NCBI RefSeq assembly: GCF_002252585.1
Contig: NZ_NQLD01000003.1
Reading direction: 5' to 3' (one strand)
Source: Methanocatella intestini
GTDB lineage: Archaea > Methanobacteriota > Methanobacteria > Methanobacteriales > Methanobacteriaceae
Length of the DNA: 64,000 nucleotides
Positions 17,203-25,543 of this stretch are shown here, in pieces (the first letter of the stretch is position 1; each line of letters starts with the position of its first letter). The notes under the pieces were generated by a model. That model saw only the letters and a list, made by a program, of their open reading frames with translations. It was not told where the DNA came from and made no database searches. The position numbers were made by a program, and so were the translations under genes.

Positions 17203-18195
17203 ATGGATGTAATAGAAGAATTGGGAAATTATTCCATTGATATTAGTAAAACAATAGAAGAAGAATTATCTTGCATAGTTCCAAATAATCTTCAGGAAGC
17301 TTCAATTTATTTAACTAAAGCTGGAGGTAAAATGCTTAGACCAGCTTTAACTTTAATTACTTCTGAAGCAGTTGGAGGATCTAGGGATAATTCATTGAAG
17401 TCTGCTGCAGCTATTGAACTTATCCATACATTTTCACTTATTCATGATGATATCATGGATGATGATGATATGAGAAGGGGAAAACCTGCTGTACATAAAG
17501 TTTGGGATGAAAATGTAGCTATTTTAGCTGGAGATACTTTATTTTCAAAAGCTTTTGAAATAATTATGAATTCAGACCCTGAAAAAAATACACCGACCCA
17601 GTTAAGCCAAACATTAGCTACTGTAGCTGATGCTTGTGTTAAAATTTGTGAAGGTCAGGCTTCTGATATGAGTTTTGAAGACAGATATGATGTATCTGAA
17701 GATGAATACTTGGACATGATCTTTAAAAAGACTGGTGCATTAATAGCCGCAGCTTCTAAAGCTGGAGCTATTATGGGTGGAGCCAATCAGGAAGTAATTG
17801 ATGCAATGTATGATTACGGAAGATTAATCGGTCTTGCTTTCCAAATTCAGGATGATTATTTAGATTTAGCTAGTGATGAAGAAACATTAGGTAAACCTAT
17901 TGGAAGTGACATAGCTAAAGGTAAAATGACTATTATAGCTATTAAGGCTTTAGCTGCTTGTGAAGGTGAAGACAATAAAAAATTATTAGAAATCTTAAAA
18001 GATGATAATAATTCACAAGAAGATATAGATATGGCTCTTGATTTATTTAATAAATATGGTGCTATCGAATATGCTAAAAATGTTGCATTAGAAAATGTAG
18101 CTTCTGCTAAAAAAGTACTCGAAATATTGCCTGATTCTGAAAGTAAACAGATGCTTTTTGATCTTGCAGATTTTGTACTTGAAAGACATTCTTAA
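17203..18195 (+). CDS. idsA: Prenyl diphosphate synthase (FPP/GGPP synthase)
   Basis: 330 residues from the ATG at 17203 (MDVIEELGNY), chosen because GGAGG lies 8-12 bases upstream; longer readings overlap rnj. It is an all-alpha trans-prenyltransferase. The first aspartate-rich motif is HDDIMDDDD (D82, D83, D86), followed by RRGKPAVH. GDTLFSKAFE and GQASDM follow, and the second aspartate motif is FQIQDDYLD. It condenses IPP with allylic diphosphates to C15/C20 chains for archaeal ether lipids. It is the last gene of the operon and is followed by a hairpin with a long T-run. Confidence 0.96.
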   Translation: MDVIEELGNYSIDISKTIEEELSCIVPNNLQEASIYLTKAGGKMLRPALTLITSEAVGGSRDNSLKSAAAIELIHTFSLIHDDIMDDDDMRRGKPAVHKVWDENVAILAGDTLFSKAFEIIMNSDPEKNTPTQLSQTLATVADACVKICEGQASDMSFEDRYDVSEDEYLDMIFKKTGALIAAASKAGAIMGGANQEVIDAMYDYGRLIGLAFQIQDDYLDLASDEETLGKPIGSDIAKGKMTIIAIKALAACEGEDNKKLLEILKDDNNSQEDIDMALDLFNKYGAIEYAKNVALENVASAKKVLEILPDSESKQMLFDLADFVLERHS

Positions 18196-18203
18196 ATTCA
18201 TTT

Positions 18204-18234
18204 GGGATTTCAAATCCTATTTTTTTCTTTTTTT
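18204..18234 (+). terminator. Terminator after idsA
   Basis: The symmetric GGGATTTCAAATCC is followed directly by a run of about 15 mostly T residues. This is the expected end of the long ribosomal-isoprenoid transcript. Confidence 0.6.
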
Positions 18235-18426
18235 GATTAACCGATTTATTTTATCCATTAAAACATTTTATGATATTTTTTTAAATAAAACAATTTTAAA
18301 ATAGAAATTAATTCTTTTTACATTCAATAAATAATTTTAAAGAGGCAGTTATAAATTCTGATGGGAAAGTAATTATACATCTCTGTTGAATTTTAGTAAA
18401 CTTTGATTAATTAACATTAAACTAAC

Positions 18427-18440
18427 AATATTTATATTAT
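18427..18440 (+). promoter_or_regulatory. TATA box for a probable leaderless gene
   Basis: An ATATTTATATTATG box is centred about 26 bases before the ATG at 18460, and there is no ribosome site. Transcription would start at or next to the start codon. Confidence 0.45.
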
Positions 18441-18459
18441 GTCATATTAATATTAATAT

Positions 18460-19977
18460 ATGAACTTTAATTCTCCAAGAGACATTATTTCGGATTATAA
18501 ACAAACTTTCGCAACCAATAAAAAATTTATTTTAATTTATTTGGTGGGGATTGTGTTTTTTGTATTTTCAATGTTTTGTTGGGATAACTTTATCTACTTT
18601 AAAGGGGAGTTAATAGGTTTAACTATTCTTTTGATTTTTGGAAGTTTTGGAGTATTGTATAGTATTAAACATAAAAAAGAACCTCACAAAGTTGCTTTTG
18701 TAATTATTCTTCTTTTTGGGCTCTTGATGGTATTTTTTGCACCTCCACTGTCATTTCCAGATGAGGCTATTCATTTTGAACGTGCAGAATCTATAACTGA
18801 AGGTGTTTTATATCCTGTAAAAACTCCGAATGGTTATCATGTTCATGATTATTTCTTTGAAATGAATCAGGCAAAATCAGGAACAACAATTCTTGATTAT
18901 AATTTTAATAATCCTATAAATGATTCATGGGGTTATTGGCCGGCATCTACAAACACTCCATTTTATTCTTATTTGTTTTCAGCTTTAGGAATTTTAATAG
19001 CTAAATGTATGAATTTGTCTGTTATTTGGACATTATGGTTAGGCAGATTAGCTAATTTGCTATTATATGCTGGTTTTGTTTATTGGGCAATTAAAAAAGC
19101 TCCTGTTTATAAGATTCCATTGCTGTTTATGGCATGTTTACCAATTGCAATTTCTCAAGCTTCATCATTTAGTTATGATGCATTTATATTTGCCTGTGCT
19201 ATTGTGATGTTTGCTTATTTTATTTATATGTATAAAAATAAGTTTAAAACTAAAGATTTGACCATATTTTTTATAGCATGTTTATTGATGAGTTTTATAA
19301 AGCCGCCTTATGTTTTTTTAGCTTTAAGCATATTTGCTGTTCCTAAAGAGAATTTTCCCTCTGCAAAACTTAAGAAGTATTCTGCAATTGTCACATTTGC
19401 AGTTTTTGTAATTGTAATAATGCATTTTGGAAATTTCTTTAACCAGTTTATTGGTGCTAGTCAACACACCACGGATTATGTATTAAATAGTCGTAATGCA
19501 TCATTTACCGCTCAGATGGAATATATAATGGTTAATCCCACAGCTATTGGTACTTTGCTGTTGTTTGCGATTAAATCAGTATTTGATGTATTTGTTATCA
19601 ATTCAACATTTTATCATTTTGCAGATTTTAAAGGATTAATTTTGTTTAATGCAATTTATCTGGTCTTTTTTGCTGTATTTTCTGTTGGATATCAGCACGA
19701 ATTAAATCTGTCCAGAAAAAGAAGAATTATATTAACGGCTATTGTTTTGCTTGTATACTTTTCAATATTTGGTATTTTATACTGTACATGGACTCCTGTT
19801 GGTGCAAGTTACATTGTCGGAATTCAAACACGGTATTTTGTTCCAATGTTTCCGTTTATTCCTTTAATAGTAAATATAAAACATGAGAAATTTGAAGATA
19901 GGGATGATTTATTTTTAACTTTAATAATAATGTTTTTAGCAGGTTTAGTTTTACTTACTATTTCACATTATTATTAG
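18460..19977 (+). CDS. DUF2142 family polytopic membrane protein
   Basis: 505 residues with about 10-12 hydrophobic segments, beginning with a pair near 24-65. The extracytoplasmic loop after the second or third segment carries PPLSFPDEAIHFERAESI. This matches the PxDExxHFxRA pattern of DUF2142, whose members resemble membrane glycosyltransferases with an acidic catalytic loop. Role is unknown; transfer of a lipid-linked sugar to a surface polymer is a guess from family resemblance. It appears to be leaderless. Its last 20 bases overlap the 3' end of the convergent trmB-type gene. Confidence 0.8.
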   Translation: MNFNSPRDIISDYKQTFATNKKFILIYLVGIVFFVFSMFCWDNFIYFKGELIGLTILLIFGSFGVLYSIKHKKEPHKVAFVIILLFGLLMVFFAPPLSFPDEAIHFERAESITEGVLYPVKTPNGYHVHDYFFEMNQAKSGTTILDYNFNNPINDSWGYWPASTNTPFYSYLFSALGILIAKCMNLSVIWTLWLGRLANLLLYAGFVYWAIKKAPVYKIPLLFMACLPIAISQASSFSYDAFIFACAIVMFAYFIYMYKNKFKTKDLTIFFIACLLMSFIKPPYVFLALSIFAVPKENFPSAKLKKYSAIVTFAVFVIVIMHFGNFFNQFIGASQHTTDYVLNSRNASFTAQMEYIMVNPTAIGTLLLFAIKSVFDVFVINSTFYHFADFKGLILFNAIYLVFFAVFSVGYQHELNLSRKRRIILTAIVLLVYFSIFGILYCTWTPVGASYIVGIQTRYFVPMFPFIPLIVNIKHEKFEDRDDLFLTLIIMFLAGLVLLTISHYY

Positions 19978-20740
19978 CTATTTTTTTTAGCTGATTTTCA
20001 AATCGTTTATTATAGTTGTTGGCTATTTCTTCATACTGGTTCCAAATTCCGATAGCAGTATTTGGAAGTATTTCACCACTTTCTTTTGAAAATTTTGAAT
20101 ATATATGCATCATTTCTTTTGAATCAGATATTAACATCTTAACATAGGGAACATCTGTTGTATAAACATTTACATTTTTCTGATTAAATAATTTGGTAAT
20201 ATTAAATTTTTTATAGGATATCTGGCAGTAAGGTGAAACCATAATGTTTATTTTAACATTTTCAGATTTTAAAAGAAGTTCATAAACTAATTTGGATCCT
20301 TCATCCTGAAGTAAAAATCCTATTCTCATATTTATTGTTTTTTTAGACCGTCTGATGATTTCCAATTCTTTATCGATTATATTGTTCAAACCGCTTATTC
20401 TCCAAATTGGAGCTTCAACTTCGGATATTTTCTTTTCATATAATGTGTTTAAATGATGGCTTGTGTTATTTATTCTTTTGATAAATTTTTCTTTTTCCCT
20501 TTTCAATACATTTACTGGCGGATTTACATGATAGGTTAAAGGGCGTCCGCTTTCTATTTTAAGGTAGTCTTTTGAATTTAATCTTTTTAAGACATCATAT
20601 ATTTTAGATCTTGGTATATCTGATTTGTTACTTATTTCGTCTGCTGTTGCCTGAATTAGTGAACTTAATGTAATATATGCTTTAGCTTCATAGGTGGTTA
20701 GTCCCAATTGTTTTAATAAGTTGATGTCTTCCTGTTTCAT
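19958..20740 (-). CDS. TrmB family transcriptional regulator
   Basis: 260 residues. The N-terminal winged helix-turn-helix (about residues 5-75) has the TrmB pattern LLKQLGLTTYEAKAYITL and IPRSKIYDVLKRLNSKDYL. The C-terminal part (about 100-260) matches the TrmB phospholipase-D-like sensor region, including WRISGLNNIIDKELEII and RIGFLLQDEGSKLVYELL. Archaeal TrmB proteins usually sense sugars, but several related proteins respond to other signals. It is transcribed divergently from hcp with 117 bases between, so hcp-cupin is the first candidate target. The 3' end overlaps the DUF2142 gene. Confidence 0.88.
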   Translation of the reverse strand: MKQEDINLLKQLGLTTYEAKAYITLSSLIQATADEISNKSDIPRSKIYDVLKRLNSKDYLKIESGRPLTYHVNPPVNVLKREKEKFIKRINNTSHHLNTLYEKKISEVEAPIWRISGLNNIIDKELEIIRRSKKTINMRIGFLLQDEGSKLVYELLLKSENVKINIMVSPYCQISYKKFNITKLFNQKNVNVYTTDVPYVKMLISDSKEMMHIYSKFSKESGEILPNTAIGIWNQYEEIANNYNKRFENQLKKIANNNVK

Positions 20741-20803
20741 AGTAATTATTTGTGTTTTATCTATTAATATAACTTACTTTTCACCCTTAACAAGTTACAA
20801 AAT

Positions 20804-20813
20804 ATTTATAAAT
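20804..20813 (+). promoter_or_regulatory. TATA box of hcp (between divergent trmB-type gene and hcp)
   Basis: ATTTATAAAT is itself nearly symmetric, so it could serve either direction. For hcp it puts the transcript start near 20835, and the ribosome site GAGGT is at 20846-20850. A regulator bound here could act on both genes. Confidence 0.5.
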
Positions 20814-20857
20814 GTTTAAATTAATCAATTATTATAATAAATAATGAGGTAGTTATT

Positions 20858-22153
20858 ATGGTAGATATGTTTTGTTATCAATGTTCACAAACTGCAAAAG
20901 GTACTGGATGTACTGTACGTGGAGTTTGTGGTAAAGTACCAACTGTAGCTAGATTGCAAGATAATTTAATCTTTGCTTTGAAAGGAATAAGTGCATACAA
21001 TTATAATGCAAATGTTTTAGGGGTTAAAGATTCAGATGTTGATGAATTTTTAACCAAAGGATTGTATTCCACTTTAACTAATGTTAATTTTGATGCTGAA
21101 GATTTAATTAATTTAGGACTTGAAGCGGGTGAAGCTAATGTTAAAGTAATGAAAATGCTTAAACAAGCACATATTGACCATTATGGTGAACCAGAACCTG
21201 CAGAAGTAAAAGTAGGTGCACAAGAAGGTCCAGCAATAATTGTCACAGGACATGATTTAAAAGCATTAGAAGAGTTATTAAAACAAACTGAAGGAACTGA
21301 TGTAAAAGTTTATACTCACTCTGAAATGTTGCCTGCTCATGGTTATCCGGAACTTAAAAAATATGAAAGTTTAGCAGGTCAGCTTGGAGGAGCATGGTTT
21401 GATCAAAAAGATATATTCTCTAAATATAATGCAGCTATTGTAGCAACAAGCAACTGTGTATTACTTCCAAAAGATGAATATGCAGACAGAATCTTCACTA
21501 TGGATGTAGCTAAATTACCTGATACTCCAGTAGTAGAAAATTACGACTTCAAACCAGTTATTGACAAGGCTATTGAATTAGGTGGTTTAGATGCTGAAGA
21601 ATTAACAACTGTCACAACAGGATTTGGAGCATCTACAGTGCTTTCACTTGCTGATAAAATCAAAGAATTAGTTGAAGCAGGTAAAATCAAAAGATTCTTC
21701 TTAGTAGGAGGATGTGACGGACCATTCCCTAAATCTAACTACTACAGAGAATTTGTACAAAACTTACCTGAAGATGTTGTTGTATTAACATTGGCCTGTG
21801 GTAAATTCAAATTTAATGATTTGGATTTAGGAGATATCGAAGGAGTACCAAGACTTATAGATTTAGGTCAGTGTAATGATGCAATTGTTGCAGTAGATAT
21901 TGCACTTGCATTATGTGACTTATTTGGAGTTGGATTAAATGAATTACCGCTTACAATTGTTTTAAGTTGGATGGAACAAAAAGCAGCAGCTATTTTATGG
22001 AGTTTATTATACTTAGGTAAAACAGACATGCTTATCGGACCAGTTTTACCAGCTTGGGCAAATGAGGATATACTTAATTACTTAGTAAGTACATATAATC
22101 TAACACCAATTGGTGACCCAATTGAAGATATTAAAAAAATAATGGGCGAATAA
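20858..22153 (+). CDS. hcp: Hybrid-cluster protein (hydroxylamine reductase), short class
   Basis: 431 residues, matching the short class (class III) that lacks the middle helical insert. The N-terminal cysteines C6, C9, C18 and C24 (MFCYQCSQTAKGTGC) bind the first Fe-S cluster. Hybrid-cluster ligands lie in later motifs such as HGYPELKKYESLAG, ATSNCVLLP, GGCDG and TLACGKFKFN. Hcp proteins act against nitric oxide or hydroxylamine and protect anaerobes from nitrosative stress. Start 20858 fits the GAGGT site. It is co-transcribed with the cupin gene, whose start is one base after its stop. Confidence 0.95.
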   Translation: MVDMFCYQCSQTAKGTGCTVRGVCGKVPTVARLQDNLIFALKGISAYNYNANVLGVKDSDVDEFLTKGLYSTLTNVNFDAEDLINLGLEAGEANVKVMKMLKQAHIDHYGEPEPAEVKVGAQEGPAIIVTGHDLKALEELLKQTEGTDVKVYTHSEMLPAHGYPELKKYESLAGQLGGAWFDQKDIFSKYNAAIVATSNCVLLPKDEYADRIFTMDVAKLPDTPVVENYDFKPVIDKAIELGGLDAEELTTVTTGFGASTVLSLADKIKELVEAGKIKRFFLVGGCDGPFPKSNYYREFVQNLPEDVVVLTLACGKFKFNDLDLGDIEGVPRLIDLGQCNDAIVAVDIALALCDLFGVGLNELPLTIVLSWMEQKAAAILWSLLYLGKTDMLIGPVLPAWANEDILNYLVSTYNLTPIGDPIEDIKKIMGE

Positions 22154-22154
22154 A

Positions 22155-22484
22155 ATGAGCGAAGATATTAAAGCTAAAGCTTTAAACATTGAAAATCTGG
22201 TTGATTATCAAAAAGATACAGTAGTTAGTAGGGAAGTAATCAAAAAAGAGCTTGGAACAGTAACATTTTTTGCATTTGACAAAGGTCAAGGCTTAAGTGA
22301 ACACTCTGCGCCATTTGATGCTATGGTTCAGGTAATTGACGGTGAAGCAGAAATAACTATTTCAGGTAATAAAAATATTGTAAAAAAAGGTGAAATGATT
22401 ATTATGCCAGCTAATGAGCCTCATGCTCTTCAGGCTGTTAATATGCCATATAAAATGATTTTAACTATGATTAAATCTGATTAA
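22155..22484 (+). CDS. Cupin domain protein
   Basis: 109 residues forming one small cupin barrel. Motif 1 is seen at GLSEHSAPFDAMVQVIDGEA, where the second metal-ligand histidine of the classic GX5HXH is replaced. Motif 2 is VKKGEMIIMPANEPHAL. It follows hcp with a 1-base gap, so the two are made together. Small cupins next to redox-stress proteins are common, but the substrate is unknown. It ends before a strong bidirectional terminator. Confidence 0.88.
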   Translation: MSEDIKAKALNIENLVDYQKDTVVSREVIKKELGTVTFFAFDKGQGLSEHSAPFDAMVQVIDGEAEITISGNKNIVKKGEMIIMPANEPHALQAVNMPYKMILTMIKSD

Positions 22485-22534
22485 AATCATTTATTTTACT
22501 TTTTTTGATTGCTGAAAAGATTTGTGTAATTAGG

Positions 22535-22564
22535 GTTATTTATAATGTGAAAATTATAAATAAC
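22535..22564. terminator. 12-bp perfect hairpin between convergent genes
   Basis: GTTATTTATAAT (22535-22546) pairs exactly with ATTATAAATAAC (22553-22564) across a 6-base loop. It lies between the 3' end of the cupin gene and the stop of the minus-strand methyltransferase, and probably serves both strands. Confidence 0.6.
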
Positions 22565-23382
22565 TACTTTTTCCACCAAATTAAAATCCAGTCAGCTTTA
22601 TCTTTTTCATTGTATAATTTTCCGGTTTCTGGGTCTTTTTTAAGAATTTCATTAAGGTATTTTCTCAATTGTGTTTTTTCATCATTGTTAAGTAAATCCA
22701 GTCTAAATTTGCCATTGTCCATAGCTTCTTCAATACTGTCATACTCCCTATAAGCTTTAATAGCCAAGCGCTCTATATTAGCATAAATTCCCATATTATA
22801 AAGTATATTAAATAGGTAATTATATCCTGGAAACTCTTTACTTTCTTTTTTGATGTATTCATTAAATTCTTTTTCTATTTTCCAATTTTCAGGACCAAAT
22901 AATGTGATAAAAACATATTTATTAGCTATTTTGTTTATTGTTTTAAGAGTTTCTTCAATTGGGATTATTCCGTTTAATGATCTTGAAGCAAGCACAACAT
23001 CATAATCTCCAATTTCTTCATAAGTAATATCTTCTAAGGATTTTAAAATAGTGTCTACGTTTTCGATGTTTTGTTCTTGTGCTCTTTGATTTAATAGCTC
23101 CAACATTTTAGTTGATGAATCAACACCTGTTACTTTTCTAACTTGTTTAGCTATAGGTAGAGTAATTGATCCCTCACCACAACCTAAATCTAAAAGACTG
23201 TCATTTTCATTTAAAATAAGCTTTGAAAATAATAAATCATGATAATCATCTTTTTTAGCTTTTTTATGGAAGTTAGGAGCTGCTTTGTCCCAGTCCTTGT
23301 TTTTATCTTTCTTTTGTTCAAGTGCTTTTTGCCAAAATTGAACCCAATTAACTTCATTTGGGTCAGTTATAGTTTGTTTCAT
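22564..23382 (-). CDS. Class I SAM-dependent methyltransferase
   Basis: 272 residues. Motif I of the Rossmann-like fold is LLDLGCGEGSITLPIAKQ, and the acidic loop after strand 2 is VTGVDSSTKMLELL. DVVLASRSLNGIIP corresponds to motif IV. The N-terminus NWVQFWQKALEQ and the lysine-rich stretch NKDWDKAAPNFHKKAKKDDY resemble a family of archaeal and clostridial methyltransferases of unknown substrate. AAAGGATG precedes the ATG. It is the last of four close minus-strand genes, 28 bases after the TPR protein. Confidence 0.85.
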   Translation of the reverse strand: MKQTITDPNEVNWVQFWQKALEQKKDKNKDWDKAAPNFHKKAKKDDYHDLLFSKLILNENDSLLDLGCGEGSITLPIAKQVRKVTGVDSSTKMLELLNQRAQEQNIENVDTILKSLEDITYEEIGDYDVVLASRSLNGIIPIEETLKTINKIANKYVFITLFGPENWKIEKEFNEYIKKESKEFPGYNYLFNILYNMGIYANIERLAIKAYREYDSIEEAMDNGKFRLDLLNNDEKTQLRKYLNEILKKDPETGKLYNEKDKADWILIWWKK

Positions 23383-23410
23383 TGTTTTTACATCCTTTTT
23401 TTTAATTTAT

Positions 23411-24502
23411 CTAAAAATTTGATTCATAAATCTTTTTAGCAAGTGAAGTAACAGCAGTGATTAAAAATACAGCACTTACAACCAATTTAATTCTGTCATC
23501 AACCGACAGGATATTAACTAAGATAGACAGGGCTAAAAGAATATAAACTAATTTACTTAAACTAATTGTGTGTTTGCTGTATTTGAGATCAGCTACACCC
23601 CTATTAAGCAGTGCTTGCTTTTCTTTTTCACAATCTTTCAATAATTTTATTCCAGCTTCATTTAAATTGGTATGGAGTTCTATAGCAAGGATTATATCCA
23701 TTGTTTTGTTTAAACATTTCATTGCTTCTTCATATTTTTGCAATTGGATTAATGACAGAGCTTTTTTGTGATACCATTCAATACTAAGGTGCTGTTCATT
23801 TTTACTTAATGATTTTATTCCAATATCAAAACATTTAATAGCTTTTTCGTGTTGGTTTAAATTAACATAAATGTCTCCTTTTATAAGAATTCCTTCAATA
23901 ATCCTTTCTTTTTTCAAGCATTTGTTAATTATTTCTAAAGCTTTCTGGTTTTCATTATTTTTACATAATATTTTAGCTTGTATTAGCATAGCTAAAATGT
24001 TATCAGGATATTCGCCAAGCAGTTCATTTGCATAATTTAGTGAATCCTCGTCATGTCCTTTTTCGAATATGTAAATTAATTTAAGTTCACAAAGCTTTTC
24101 TTTTGACTCACATGTGATTATTTCATCGCTATATGGGCTTTCCTGATAATTTTCAATAAGATTTTCAATAATTTTTTTAGATTCTTCTTCGTTTCCTTTT
24201 GCAGATAATGCAATAGCTTTTTGAAAACGGATAGATGTTGAATCCGGCCTTTTTTCCAAATATTTATTGAAGTATTTTTCACCATAATCATCATTGTCAT
24301 GAGTCATGTCTTCAATCAGATGGTAATATCCTCTTAAAGGAAGTGCAGGTATGTAATTTTCCTCTAAAAGCAAATTATTAATTTCTAAAAATTCATCTAT
24401 GTTCTTTTTTTGAAATAATATAAACGAAATTTTATTTGCCTGTTCATATTCTTTATTGTTTATTAATTTAATAGCTTTTTTATTTACCATATTTAATTTC
24501 AC
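23411..24502 (-). CDS. TPR-repeat membrane protein (paralogue 1)
   Basis: 363 residues. The first half and middle are TPR-like helical hairpins, for example NILAMLIQAKILCKNNENQK, IEGILIKGDIYVNLNQHEKA and WYHKKALSLIQLQKYEEAMK. Two hydrophobic segments lie at the C-terminus (about 316-355), so it is probably tail-anchored with the TPR part in the cytoplasm. It shares a distinctive block (HDNDDYGEKYFNKYLEKRP) with the protein at 25544-26548. It lies 3 bases after the aldo/keto reductase gene. An alternative start is the in-frame ATG at 24490. Function is unknown; TPR suggests protein binding. Confidence 0.8.
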   Translation of the reverse strand: MKLNMVNKKAIKLINNKEYEQANKISFILFQKKNIDEFLEINNLLLEENYIPALPLRGYYHLIEDMTHDNDDYGEKYFNKYLEKRPDSTSIRFQKAIALSAKGNEEESKKIIENLIENYQESPYSDEIITCESKEKLCELKLIYIFEKGHDEDSLNYANELLGEYPDNILAMLIQAKILCKNNENQKALEIINKCLKKERIIEGILIKGDIYVNLNQHEKAIKCFDIGIKSLSKNEQHLSIEWYHKKALSLIQLQKYEEAMKCLNKTMDIILAIELHTNLNEAGIKLLKDCEKEKQALLNRGVADLKYSKHTISLSKLVYILLALSILVNILSVDDRIKLVVSAVFLITAVTSLAKKIYESNF

Positions 24503-24505
24503 CTA

Positions 24506-25534
24506 TCAGTTTACGATAGTTTTTCCATTTAAAACATTTTCATAATCCTGAACATTTTCTTTAAGTAGCTGAGGTATATTCAGATTGTAAGGGCATTTTT
24601 TAATACATTCCCCACATTCATCACATTTTTTTGCCAGTCTCATTTTAGATTGAAAATCTTCACCTAAACTAGGCTGTGTAGGCATTCTTCTAATCCATAA
24701 AGACATTCTGGCACACGTATTGATTTCAATATCATTTGGACAAGGCATACAATAGCCACAGCCTCGACAGAAATCATCTCCTAACTCCTCTTTATCTTTT
24801 TTTATAGCTATTTTTAACTTGCCATCTAAAGTAGGAGGATTTTCCTGATAAGATAAAAATTCATCTAATTCTGACTCTCTTTGAATTCCCCAGATAGGCA
24901 ATACATTATCATAATTTGCCATAAATGCATATGCTGCTTTTGAGTTGGTTATTAATCCCCCACCCATTGCTTTCATAGCTATAAATCCAACGTCTAATTT
25001 TTTACATTTTTCAACCAGATTCAGTTCCTGAGTGTCTGTTAAATAGGAAAATGGAAATTGCAGTGTTTCATAAAGTCCACTTGAAAGAGCCTGTTTGGCT
25101 ATTGTAAATTTATGTGAAGTAATTCCGATATGTTTTATTTTTCCTTCTTCTTTAGCTTCCAGCATTGCTTCATAAAGTCCTGACCCATCATCAGGTTTTG
25201 GACAAAACGGGAGATTATGGAATTGGTAAATTTCCACATAATCTGTTTGAAGATTTTTAAGGGAAGTTTCTAAATCACTCCAGAAATCATCTACATTTTC
25301 AGCTCCAGTCTTTGTTGCAATAATTACATTTTCTCTTACTTCATTAAGACTGGCACCTAATTTTTCTTCGCTGTCTGTGTAAAAGCGGGCAGTATCATAG
25401 AAATTGATTCCATTGTCATATGCTTTTTGTATAATTTCAATGGAATCTTTTTTATTTCTTCTTTGTATTGGAAGTGCTCCAAATCCATTTTTGTTAACTT
25501 TATAATTTGTTTTTCCAAGTCTCATCATTTTCAT
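24506..25534 (-). CDS. Aldo/keto reductase fused to a ferredoxin domain
   Basis: 342 residues. The AKR barrel keeps the catalytic tetrad Asp47, Tyr52, Lys75 and His106 (FYDTARFYTDSEEKLG, IIATKTGAEN, IYQFHNLPF). A C-terminal ferredoxin-like domain follows with C256xxC259xxC262xxC265P and C304xxC307xxC310xxxC314P, enough for two 4Fe-4S clusters, plus C274. This architecture is common in anaerobes and suggests electrons come from ferredoxin or pass between clusters and a nicotinamide cofactor. The substrate is unknown. It is set between two paralogous TPR membrane proteins with gaps of 9 and 3 bases, which points to a shared complex. Confidence 0.9.
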   Translation of the reverse strand: MKMMRLGKTNYKVNKNGFGALPIQRRNKKDSIEIIQKAYDNGINFYDTARFYTDSEEKLGASLNEVRENVIIATKTGAENVDDFWSDLETSLKNLQTDYVEIYQFHNLPFCPKPDDGSGLYEAMLEAKEEGKIKHIGITSHKFTIAKQALSSGLYETLQFPFSYLTDTQELNLVEKCKKLDVGFIAMKAMGGGLITNSKAAYAFMANYDNVLPIWGIQRESELDEFLSYQENPPTLDGKLKIAIKKDKEELGDDFCRGCGYCMPCPNDIEINTCARMSLWIRRMPTQPSLGEDFQSKMRLAKKCDECGECIKKCPYNLNIPQLLKENVQDYENVLNGKTIVN

Positions 25535-25543
25535 TTAACATCA

